This document shows positions 36,433 through 43,941 of a DNA stretch of 64,000 nt, piece after piece. A program made the position numbers and the translations under genes. The notes below the pieces were generated by a model that ran no database searches, had not been told where the DNA came from, and worked only from the letters and a program-made list of their open reading frames with translations. How positions within the stretch are numbered: the stretch's first letter is position 1; each line of letters opens with the position of its first letter. The stretch covers positions 187-64,186 of the forward strand of contig NZ_KB890766.1 in assembly GCF_000373265.1 (NCBI RefSeq). Reading direction: 5' to 3'. This stretch comes from Pontibacter roseus DSM 17521. GTDB lineage: Bacteria; Bacteroidota; Bacteroidia; Cytophagales; Hymenobacteraceae.

Positions 36433-37827
36433 ATGGCATCAAAATACGATTTAGTAGTGCTTGGTAGTGGTCCGGGCGGTTATGTGGCGGCTATCCGTGC
36501 ATCACAACTGGGAATGAAAGTAGGTGTGATTGAGCGCGAGTCGCTGGGTGGCATCTGCCTGAACTGGGGCTGTATCCCGACCAAAGCATTGCTCAAGAGC
36601 GCAAATGTGTTTGAGTACATCAACCATGCGGCTGACTACGGCATTACAATCGGAGATGCCTCTGTGGACTTCAACGCAGTTATCAAACGCAGCCGCGGCG
36701 TGGCCGATGGTATGAGCAAGGGCATTCAGTTCCTGTTCCGCAAGAACAAGATTGACGCCATCATGGGCACCGGCAAAGTGGTGGCCAAAGGCAAGATAGA
36801 GGTGACTAACGCCGAAGGCAAGAAAGACACCGTGGAAGCGACCAACATCATCCTGGCGACAGGCGCCCGCTCCCGTGAGCTGCCTAACCTGCCCATCGAC
36901 GGCAAGAAAATCATCGGGTACCGCCAGGCCATGGCGCTGGACAAAATGCCGGAGAGTATGGTAGTAGTGGGTTCTGGTGCCATCGGGGTGGAGTTCGCTT
37001 ACTTCTACAATGCCATGGGCACGAAGGTGACCATCGTGGAGTATATGCCGAACATCGTGCCGGTAGAGGACGAAGAAGTATCGCGTCAATTGGCGAAGTC
37101 TTTCAAGAAGGCGGGCATCGAAATCATGACCGAATCTTCAGTGGAGGCAGTGGATACCAGCGGCGACCTTTGCAAAGTGAAGGTGAAAACGGCCAAAGGC
37201 GAGCAGACACTGGAAGCCGAGGTAGTGCTTTCGGCCGTAGGTATACAGACCAACCTGGAGAACATTGGCATTGAGGAACTAGGCATTAAGGTGGATAAAG
37301 GCCGCGTGGTGGTGGACGAGTACTACAAGACCAACGTGGACGGCATCTTTGCCATTGGTGACATTGTGCCGGGTCCGGCACTGGCGCACGTGGCGTCTGC
37401 CGAGGGCATCATCTGCGTGGAGGCCATCGCTGGTCACCATCCGGAGCCGTTGAACTACGGCAACATACCGGGCTGTACGTACTGCTCCCCGGAAATTGCC
37501 TCCGTGGGCTTGACAGAGAAAGCCGCCCGTGAGCAAGGTATAGAGGTGAAGGTGGGCAAGTTCCCGTTCTCAGCCTCAGGCAAAGCAAGCGCCGCCGGAG
37601 CCAAAGACGGTTTCGTGAAGGTGATTTTCGATGCCAAGTACGGTGAGTTCCTGGGCGCGCACATGATTGGTGCCAACGTGACCGAGATGATTGCTGAGGT
37701 TGTTGTTTCCCGCAAACTGGAGACGACGGGCCACGAAATCATCAAAGCCGTGCACCCGCACCCAACCATGAGCGAGGCCGTGATGGAAGCCGCCGCCGCC
37801 GCTTACGGCGAGGTGATTCACTTGTAA
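36433..37827 (+). CDS. lpdA: Dihydrolipoyl dehydrogenase (E3)
   Basis: This 464-residue flavoenzyme reoxidises dihydrolipoamide in 2-oxoacid dehydrogenase and glycine cleavage complexes, giving NADH. It shows the FAD motif VLGSGPGGYVAA near 9-20, the redox disulfide GGICLNWGCIPTK near 39-51, an NAD motif VVVGSGAIGVEFA near 176-188, and the C-terminal His-Glu pair in AVHPHPTMSEAV. Length is standard. No E1/E2 genes are adjacent, so it may serve several complexes. It has a full-consensus promoter and a strong terminator. Confidence 0.97.
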   Translation: MASKYDLVVLGSGPGGYVAAIRASQLGMKVGVIERESLGGICLNWGCIPTKALLKSANVFEYINHAADYGITIGDASVDFNAVIKRSRGVADGMSKGIQFLFRKNKIDAIMGTGKVVAKGKIEVTNAEGKKDTVEATNIILATGARSRELPNLPIDGKKIIGYRQAMALDKMPESMVVVGSGAIGVEFAYFYNAMGTKVTIVEYMPNIVPVEDEEVSRQLAKSFKKAGIEIMTESSVEAVDTSGDLCKVKVKTAKGEQTLEAEVVLSAVGIQTNLENIGIEELGIKVDKGRVVVDEYYKTNVDGIFAIGDIVPGPALAHVASAEGIICVEAIAGHHPEPLNYGNIPGCTYCSPEIASVGLTEKAAREQGIEVKVGKFPFSASGKASAAGAKDGFVKVIFDAKYGEFLGAHMIGANVTEMIAEVVVSRKLETTGHEIIKAVHPHPTMSEAVMEAAAAAYGEVIHL

Positions 37828-37851
37828 CAAGCAACAGCATAGGTATAGCAG

Positions 37852-37890
37852 AGGCCTGGCCGCAATTTCGGCCAGGCCTTTTTGTTTTGC
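37852..37890 (+). terminator. lpdA terminator
   Basis: A perfect 11-bp stem AGGCCTGGCCG/CGGCCAGGCCT (37852-37862 and 37869-37879) is followed by TTTTTGTTTT. Confidence 0.9.
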
Positions 37891-38040
37891 AGGGGTTCAA
37901 CCTGAAACCAGCATTTTTTTGCCTCCGTATATTTTTACCATATATAGATTGCTAGCAATTATTCCAATCCTTTTTGATTAAATTGCAAGCTGTTCAGGAG
38001 GTTGCAGAACTTGTGGCATACTTCAGTCGGCCAGTTTGTG

Positions 38041-38070
38041 AGTATTTATACAGGAGTAGGTATAAATACT
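38041..38070. promoter_or_regulatory. 11-bp perfect dyad upstream of the desaturases
   Basis: AGTATTTATAC at 38041-38051 and GTATAAATACT at 38060-38070 are exact reverse complements with an 8-nt spacer. It is 129 bp upstream of the first desaturase start in an otherwise gene-free region (37891-38198). It could bind a dimeric regulator of membrane fluidity or fold in a leader RNA. No U-run follows, so it is not a terminator. Confidence 0.45.
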
Positions 38071-38198
38071 TGGAAACTCACGGGTTGTCTGAACTTATAA
38101 CCGCCTGAATTCATTTTTATAAAGTATCCGCTATTCACCGTTTGGCCTTTCTGCCCTGCAGTGTGAGACTTGTTTATACTACACTACAACAGAAACCC

Positions 38199-39311
38199 AT
38201 GAAGCTGCAAAGCAAAGTAAAATTCGTCAACAAAGACAAAAGTCTGTTCTTTCCCACGCTCCGCAAACGGGTAGACAATTACTTCTTAGAGAACAGCCTG
38301 CCTAAAACGGCCAACACAGCCATGCTGGTCAAGAGCGTTGTGCTGATAGCGACTTATGTGTTGCCTTTCATCGCACTGCTGGCCTTACAGCCGGCCTGGC
38401 CGCTGGGGCTTCTGCTCTGGTTTGTGATGGGACTTGGGGTGGCAGGTATAGGCATGAGCGTGATGCACGACGCCAACCACGGTGCCTTCTCCAACAGCAA
38501 GCGCGTAAACGACCTCATGGGCCATACCTTGAACATGGTAGGCGGCTCAGCCTTCAATTGGAAACTACAGCACAACATCCTGCACCATACCTACACCAAC
38601 GTGGTCGAGATGGACGAGGACATACAGGACAGACTGGTGCTGCGTTTTAACCCTCACTCAAAGGTGAAGTTCTTCCACCGGCTGCAGTGGATGTACGCCT
38701 TTGCCTTCTATGGCCTGCTCACGCTCTATTGGGTGGTGGCCAAGGACTTTGTGCAATACAGGCTTTTCATCCGGAATGGCGTGAATACGAACACGGCGGC
38801 CGAAAACAGAACCTGGCTCCTGAAGCTCATCGGCATGAAGGTGCTGTACTTTTTCGTGGTGCTGGGTGTGCCGTCGCTGTTCTTCGGTATTCCCTTTGTG
38901 CAGGTGCTGCTGGGCTTCCTGCTGATGCACTTTGTGGCCGGTATCATACTCACGGTGGTGTTCCAATTGGCGCATACCGTGGAGGGCACCAGCCACCCAC
39001 GGCCGGACGAACACGGCAATATTGAGAACGACTGGGCCATACACCAGATGAACACCACTGTCAATTTCTCCCGGCATAATAAGTGGCTGTCGTGGTATGT
39101 GGGCGGGCTGAACTTCCAGATTGAGCACCACCTGTTCCCACGCGTGTGCCATGTGCATTACCCGGCCATAGCCCATATCGTGAAAGAAACCGCTGAGGAA
39201 TTCGGCATACCTTACATGGAAAACAAAACCTTCGGGCAGGCTGTGCGCTCACACATCGCTACCCTCTACCGTTTTGGCAGGCTGCCCAGCCTGAACGAGG
39301 CCATCGGGTAG
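38199..39311 (+). CDS. Membrane fatty-acid desaturase, tandem copy 1
   Basis: This ~370-residue integral-membrane di-iron desaturase has three His boxes: HDANH at 90-94, HNILHH at 125-130 and QIEHH at 307-311; the Gln-type third box resembles front-end (linoleoyl-CoA/delta-6-like) desaturases, but there is no cytochrome b5 domain. It would insert a cis double bond into acyl lipids with O2 and an electron donor. The start at 38199 (MKLQSKVKFVNKDK) matches the start of the second copy; an ATG at 38142 adds unmatched sequence. It is followed 241 bp later by a close paralogue. Confidence 0.9.
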   Translation: MKLQSKVKFVNKDKSLFFPTLRKRVDNYFLENSLPKTANTAMLVKSVVLIATYVLPFIALLALQPAWPLGLLLWFVMGLGVAGIGMSVMHDANHGAFSNSKRVNDLMGHTLNMVGGSAFNWKLQHNILHHTYTNVVEMDEDIQDRLVLRFNPHSKVKFFHRLQWMYAFAFYGLLTLYWVVAKDFVQYRLFIRNGVNTNTAAENRTWLLKLIGMKVLYFFVVLGVPSLFFGIPFVQVLLGFLLMHFVAGIILTVVFQLAHTVEGTSHPRPDEHGNIENDWAIHQMNTTVNFSRHNKWLSWYVGGLNFQIEHHLFPRVCHVHYPAIAHIVKETAEEFGIPYMENKTFGQAVRSHIATLYRFGRLPSLNEAIG

Positions 39312-39552
39312 AAGCCAATAGGCGGGGAGGAGGCGGTAATTCTGCATTTCCCTGTTATATTTGTACCTGATTCCGACATGTGCACTAGCCGGTTTTTTAG
39401 ACATGGAGCGTGTCGCTGACCAGTTTTTGCAGGCATCAGCCAAAGCAGCGCCCGAACATACCGGAGCTGACTCGGTTAACATCCTGGCGGGCTGTTTCGT
39501 AAACCCCTCTTTGGGTATGCGAGCCCGATTTGAATATTATCAATACTACTAA
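39312..39552. other. Spacer between the two desaturase genes
   Basis: The 241-bp spacer holds a -7-like TATATTTG at 39356-39363, about 190 bp before the second gene, with no clear -33. A 63-codon frame at 39361-39552 shows no protein features and is probably not a gene. The second copy may have its own promoter and a long leader. Confidence 0.4.
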
Positions 39553-40671
39553 ATGAAGCTTAAAGGCAAAGTAAAATTCGTCAACAAAGACAAAAGCCTG
39601 TTTTTCCCGACACTCCGCAAACGCGTAGACGCTTACTTCTCAGACAACAACCTTCCCAAGTCCGGCGACACCGGCCTGCTTATCAAGAGCATCATCCTGC
39701 TGCTTCTCTACCTGGTGCCCTTCGCACTGCTGCTCGCCTTTACGCCAGGTTTGGCGGTTAGTCTCGTGCTTTGGCTCGTTATGGGCGTGGGTGTGGCCGG
39801 CGTTGCCATGAGCGTGATGCACGACGCCAACCACGGCGCCTTCTCCAAGAGCAAGACGGTGAATTACCTGATGGCGCACTCGGTGAACCTGCTGGGCGCA
39901 TCGGCCTTCAACTGGAAGCTGCAGCACAACATCCTGCACCATACCTACACCAACGTGGTCGAGATGGACGAGGACATCGATGATATGGTCGTGCTGCGTT
40001 TTTCACCGCATACGAACGTCAGGTTCTTCCATAAGATACAGTGGGCCTATGCCTTGTTCTTCTACGGGTTGCTGACGCTGTATTGGGTGACCATAAAGGA
40101 TTTCGTGCAGTTCTTCCGGTATGTCCGGAATGGGGTGAACTCAAACTCAAAAGCGCAGAACAGGGTGGCGTTCCTGAAGATTGTGGCCTTCAAGGTGCTG
40201 TATTTCTTCTCTATCCTGGTGGCGCCGACGCTCATCTTCGGCATTCCTTTCTGGGAGGTGCTGCTAGGTTTCCTGCTGATGCATTTCGTGACGGGCATCA
40301 TCCTGTCCACGGTGTTCCAGCTGGCGCATACGGTGGAGGGCACCAGCCATCCGCTTCCCACGGAAACAGGCGTTATTGAAAACGACTGGGCGATACACCA
40401 GCTGAACACGACGGCCAATTTCTCGCGCAAGAGCAGGCTGCTGTCGTGGTATGTGGGTGGGCTGAACTTCCAGATTGAGCACCACTTGTTCCCGCGTATA
40501 TCGCATGTGCATTACCCTGCCATTGCTGACATTGTGAAAAAGACGGCGGCCGAGTACAACATCCCTTACCTGGAGAGCAAAACGTTCATGCAGGCCGTGC
40601 GCTCCCACTTAAATACCTTGCACCGCTTCGGCCGGCTGCAACTGCCCAACCTCAACGAGGTGATGGCGTAA
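39553..40671 (+). CDS. Membrane fatty-acid desaturase, tandem copy 2
   Basis: This 372-residue paralogue of the preceding gene has the same His boxes (HDANH, HNILHH, QIEHH) and the same start block. Long stretches of DNA are nearly the same in both genes, for example the 29 bases around the KVKFVNKDKS codons, pointing to a fairly recent duplication or gene conversion. Differences cluster in the region after the second His box (DDMVVLRFSPHTNV versus QDRLVLRFNPHSKV) and in the N-terminal helices, which may alter regiochemistry. A terminator follows. Confidence 0.9.
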   Translation: MKLKGKVKFVNKDKSLFFPTLRKRVDAYFSDNNLPKSGDTGLLIKSIILLLLYLVPFALLLAFTPGLAVSLVLWLVMGVGVAGVAMSVMHDANHGAFSKSKTVNYLMAHSVNLLGASAFNWKLQHNILHHTYTNVVEMDEDIDDMVVLRFSPHTNVRFFHKIQWAYALFFYGLLTLYWVTIKDFVQFFRYVRNGVNSNSKAQNRVAFLKIVAFKVLYFFSILVAPTLIFGIPFWEVLLGFLLMHFVTGIILSTVFQLAHTVEGTSHPLPTETGVIENDWAIHQLNTTANFSRKSRLLSWYVGGLNFQIEHHLFPRISHVHYPAIADIVKKTAAEYNIPYLESKTFMQAVRSHLNTLHRFGRLQLPNLNEVMA

Positions 40672-40697
40672 AGGCAACAGGAAAACACATAAAAGAG

Positions 40698-40730
40698 ACG
40701 GCGGAATATATTTTCCGCCGTTTTTTGTTT
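40698..40730 (+). terminator. Terminator of desaturase copy 2
   Basis: A 9-bp stem ACGGCGGAA/TTCCGCCGT (40698-40706 and 40713-40721) is followed by TTTTTGTTT. Confidence 0.88.
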
Positions 40731-40763
40731 CCCACAGGTATAGCACCAGGTTTTGCTGCGCTA

Positions 40764-40771
40764 TACCTTTG
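40764..40771 (+). promoter_or_regulatory. TACCTTTG -7 element of the helicase gene
   Basis: TACCTTTG matches TAnnTTTG and lies 39 bp before the start at 40811. It overlaps a copy of the TATACCT motif. No TTG stands at the expected -33 spacing. Confidence 0.38.
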
Positions 40772-40810
40772 CCATGATTCTTTTTCCGAAACAACATACA
40801 CTTAGCTGCC

Positions 40811-42037
40811 ATGACGTTCCAGGACCTACACCTAATTACGCCCCTGTTGCAGGCGCTGGAGGCAGAGGGCTATACCTCCCCGACACCCATCCAGGCACAG
40901 GCTATACCTGCCGTGCTGCAACGGCGCGACCTCTTGGGCTGCGCTCAGACGGGCACAGGCAAAACGGCCGCTTTCTCATTGCCACTCCTGCAGTTGCTGC
41001 ACGAGCATTCTGCGGACGAGCCTCGACATATCCGGGCACTCATCCTGGCGCCCACGCGCGAGTTGGCGACACAGGTAGGCAAGAGCCTGGCAGCCTACGG
41101 GCAGTATACTCAGCTGAAACAGGTGGTGGTATATGGCGGTGTGTCCTACCGGGTGCAGACCGAGGCGCTGGAAGCGGGCGTGGATATACTGGTGGCTACA
41201 CCAGGCCGGCTGCTGGACCTGATGGACCAGGGCTTTGTGCGATTGCAACACGTGCAGTTCCTGGTGCTCGATGAGGCCGACCGCATGCTGGACATGGGCT
41301 TTCTGCAGGACATCCGGCGGCTGCTGGACGTCATACCGGAACAGCGCCAGACTCTGTTCTTCTCGGCCACCATGCCGCCCGAAATCGTCAAACTCACGAA
41401 ACGTCTGCTCAACGACCCGGTGCGGGTGGAGGTGGCACCGGTATCCTCGGCAGCGGGCACCGTGCGGCAGGAACTGTACTATGTGCGGCGGGCCAATAAG
41501 ATGAAGCTGCTCCAGCACCTGCTGCAGGAGGGAGGCATTGACCGGGCGCTGGTGTTCACGCGCACCAAAGAGGCGGCCGATGCCATAGCCAAAGAACTGA
41601 ACCAGGCGGCTATACCTGCCCAGGCCATACATGCCGACCGGCCGCAACGGGAACGGGAAAGTGCTTTGGAGAACTTCAAGAACAGCCAGACGCGCGTACT
41701 GGTGGCCACTGATGTGGCGGCGCGCGGTATCGATGTGCAGGAGTTGTCGCACGTCATCAACTACGAACTTCCTTTCGAACCCGAGACATACGTGCACCGC
41801 ATTGGGCGCACGGGTAGGGCAGGGGCGAGCGGAGTGGCCATTTCCTTCTGCGGCGCCACCGAAACGCCGCTCCTCATCAGCATACAACAACTCACCGGCA
41901 AATCCATCCCCATCGTAGATAACCACCCATACCCGCTCACCGCGCAGGATTTCATGGAAGCAGCGGCCTCTTCGGCTAAAAACAGCAAAGTAGGCAAGGG
42001 CTCCGGAAGAGGCGGGAAAGGGAAGCGAAGGAGGTAG
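40811..42037 (+). CDS. rhlE: DEAD-box RNA helicase, RhlE-like
   Basis: This 408-residue ATP-dependent RNA helicase has all core motifs: Q-motif (GYTSPTPIQAQAIP), motif I AQTGTGKTAAF near 45-55, Ia PTRELA, motif II DEAD in VLDEADRMLDMGF, motif III SAT, motif V TDVAARGIDV and motif VI HRIGRTGRAG. The last ~25 residues are Gly/Lys/Arg-rich, as in RhlE proteins that help ribosome assembly and cold RNA handling. Placement beside desaturases may hint at cold response, but no shared transcript is evident. It ends before a bidirectional terminator. Confidence 0.93.
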   Translation: MTFQDLHLITPLLQALEAEGYTSPTPIQAQAIPAVLQRRDLLGCAQTGTGKTAAFSLPLLQLLHEHSADEPRHIRALILAPTRELATQVGKSLAAYGQYTQLKQVVVYGGVSYRVQTEALEAGVDILVATPGRLLDLMDQGFVRLQHVQFLVLDEADRMLDMGFLQDIRRLLDVIPEQRQTLFFSATMPPEIVKLTKRLLNDPVRVEVAPVSSAAGTVRQELYYVRRANKMKLLQHLLQEGGIDRALVFTRTKEAADAIAKELNQAAIPAQAIHADRPQRERESALENFKNSQTRVLVATDVAARGIDVQELSHVINYELPFEPETYVHRIGRTGRAGASGVAISFCGATETPLLISIQQLTGKSIPIVDNHPYPLTAQDFMEAAASSAKNSKVGKGSGRGGKGKRRR

Positions 42038-42090
42038 TAAGTGAAGCTTACATAATCATTGCAGGGCTCCGATTTACTTGTAGGGGACAA

Positions 42091-42127
42091 AAAAACAGGC
42101 TGCCGATTTCTCAGCAGCCTGTTTCTC
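42091..42127. terminator. Bidirectional terminator between the helicase and the glycine-zipper gene
   Basis: A perfect 11-bp stem AAACAGGCTGC/GCAGCCTGTTT (42093-42103 and 42114-42124) has an A-run on the left and TTTCTCTT on the right, serving both convergent genes. Confidence 0.85.
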
Positions 42128-42146
42128 TTAAAGGATTCCTCTATTC

Positions 42147-42419
42147 TTAACGCTGGTTCTGTTCTCGGTTTTCCCGTTCGCGTTGGCGTTCCCTTTTTTT
42201 CTTGTCCTTTTTGCGTCCGATGGCACCGCCTCCGACCGCACCCGCTGCGCCACCGATTACGGCACCAGAAGTGCCACCCACGGCGGCACCTGTTGCGGCA
42301 CCTGCCGCTCCGCCTATCACGGCGCCTTTCTTTTTACTGCTCCAGCCGTCTGTACCGGCGCATCCACCCAGTAGAAACACTGATAATATAGTAAAGGATA
42401 ATATTCTTATGTTTTTCAT
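42147..42419 (-). CDS. Glycine-zipper lipoprotein, YMGG-like
   Basis: This 90-residue protein has a lipoprotein signal (SVFLLGGCAG) and then a Gly/Ala-rich stretch GAVIGGAAGAATGAAVGG repeated once more, the GxxxG pattern of glycine-zipper membrane segments, and ends in a strongly charged tail (RKKDKKKRERQRERENREQ). Such proteins associate with the outer membrane; the precise role is unknown. The low-complexity plus-strand frames across it are shadows. It has its own promoter region of about 230 bp shared with the divergent acetyltransferase. Confidence 0.78.
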   Translation of the reverse strand: MKNIRILSFTILSVFLLGGCAGTDGWSSKKKGAVIGGAAGAATGAAVGGTSGAVIGGAAGAVGGGAIGRKKDKKKRERQRERENREQNQR

Positions 42420-42654
42420 AGTTCTTTGATTTTGTGCAAGTTGTATACGGTCTCAGCCACTGCTGAGTTTTATTCTTGGCTTATACGCCTTAATAAGAGT
42501 GCAAAAATGAGGTGTGCAGCAGGCTGGGTATAAAATCGGATTTTTTAGGGTTTGAAAAATTGTGGACGAAAATCAGCCGCATGGCCCCACAATTTCAACG
42601 CGGCAAAGTATACCTCTTCTACACAGACATTCCGAACACAACATATCACCCCTT

Positions 42655-43179
42655 ATGACTGACATTGCCATTAGCCCCTGCAGCCTCACTGACATACAGC
42701 AGCTACAAAGTATTGCTATACGCTCATACGACGACCACTATACCTACTTGTGGCACGATGCTGGTGCCTGGTACAAAGAACGCTGTTTCTCAGAGGAGGC
42801 CCTGCGCTCGGAGCTGGAAGACCCAAATGCTGCTTTTTTCCTGATCAGCTACCAGGACGTGACAGTGGGCTTCCTGAAGCTGAACATCGACAAAGCCCTG
42901 GATGGCTATACCGCACAGGAGTGCCTGGAGCTGGAGCGGCTATACCTGGTGCACGAAGCGGCGGGCATTGGCATTGGCAAATGGGCGGTGGAATTCACGG
43001 TGCAGTACGCGCTGGAGAAGGGTAAGCGCATCGTCTGGCTCAAGGCTATGGACAGCAGCCGGTCCGTTGACTTCTATGAGCGGAACGGCTTCGTGAAGTG
43101 CGGCACCTATGAACTCGATTTCGAAAAGATGAAGGAGATGTACCGGGGCATGCACGTGCTGAAAAGGGAGCTTGCCTGA
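42655..43179 (+). CDS. GNAT acetyltransferase
   Basis: This ~174-residue GNAT enzyme has the acetyl-CoA loop in VHEAAGIGIGKWAVEF (a G-x-G-x-G-K variant of Q/RxxGxG/A) and a late KAMDSSRSVDFYERNGFVKCG block. The start at 42655 (MTDIAISPCSL) gives the usual N-terminal length; a GTG at 42562 would add 31 unmatched residues. Substrate unknown. It is followed 51 bp later by a small lipoprotein gene on the same strand. Confidence 0.85.
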   Translation: MTDIAISPCSLTDIQQLQSIAIRSYDDHYTYLWHDAGAWYKERCFSEEALRSELEDPNAAFFLISYQDVTVGFLKLNIDKALDGYTAQECLELERLYLVHEAAGIGIGKWAVEFTVQYALEKGKRIVWLKAMDSSRSVDFYERNGFVKCGTYELDFEKMKEMYRGMHVLKRELA

Positions 43180-43201
43180 TACACCGCATCGTTTCTCTTT
43201 T

Positions 43202-43209
43202 TACCTTTG
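43202..43209 (+). promoter_or_regulatory. TACCTTTG -7 element before the small lipoprotein
   Basis: TACCTTTG lies 21 bp before the start at 43231 and matches TAnnTTTG. A TTG is present upstream but at 27 bp, too far for the usual -33 spacing. Confidence 0.35.
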
Positions 43210-43230
43210 GGGTATTACCAACTGGCCCTT

Positions 43231-43680
43231 ATGAAATCCGGTCTATACCTGCTCCCGCTCTGTTTCCTGCTTCTGGCCTGCGAGGCGAGCCAGTCCGAGG
43301 CAGACGCTGTTACCACCGACCTGCCCGCCACCGACCTGACCACTTGGGTAAAGGCTGACCTGGCCTGTGAGGAGATACGCAACGCAGACGAAGACGACCC
43401 ACTGGCCGTCGTATACCTGGAGCAGCTCGGCAACCGCCACCTGATTGACACCGTCTATACCTGTTCGGTCATTGCCCCGGAGATGTACCGCACCTTCGAT
43501 ATTCCCCGCCACGCCTTGTCAGCCAGCGGTGGCTGGTGGGCCGGCAGCGGCGACTTCTACTATACCCTGCCCGAAGGCGACAGCATAGCGGTATGGCACG
43601 CGCACCGGCAGCAGCAGGACAGCCTGGGTTTCCAATACTCGGTGCTGAAACGATTCCCCGCCACTTATCCCGGGGAGTAG
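43231..43680 (+). CDS. Hypothetical lipoprotein
   Basis: I do not recognise this ~149-residue protein. The start at 43231 gives a clear lipoprotein signal (MKSGLYLLPLCFLLLACEAS, lipobox LLAC), preferred over 43207. The mature part is acidic with three further cysteines or aromatic strand patterns (DTVYTCSVIAPEMYRTF, SASGGWWAGSGDFYYTLPEGD), suggesting a small beta domain. It is likely in the outer-membrane inner leaflet. Codon use fits the neighbours. Confidence 0.65.
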   Translation: MKSGLYLLPLCFLLLACEASQSEADAVTTDLPATDLTTWVKADLACEEIRNADEDDPLAVVYLEQLGNRHLIDTVYTCSVIAPEMYRTFDIPRHALSASGGWWAGSGDFYYTLPEGDSIAVWHAHRQQQDSLGFQYSVLKRFPATYPGE

Positions 43681-43941
43681 TCGCGAAGGCTTTGGAGGAC
43701 CTGCTGCCTTACCTCGTTTTTCATCTGGATTGCATGGCCAACTTATTGGCTAACAATATCTGTTTGTTGGCAGGTATAACTCGAAAAGTCACCACAAATA
43801 TATGTATAAGATAATTTTTTGTGACTTAATTCATTATCTTGAAACAGCGATAGGTGTAATTTTACATACGCTCCTCTCCCTGTAACAGTATCCTGTTCTT
43901 GCTTGTGTTTCAGCTTGCCTAAATCCTTAAGTCTATGGGAA

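Noticed and set aside
39361-39552. 63-codon frame between the desaturases
   Set aside because: No hydrophobic or domain pattern, and the upstream region of the first copy has no counterpart.
43790-43860. AT-rich dyads upstream of the multicopper oxidase (GTCAC...GTGAC, GATAAT...ATTATC)
   Set aside because: Arms are short or interrupted and the region is AT-rich, so chance pairing is likely; no CopY- or Fur-like consensus is clear.
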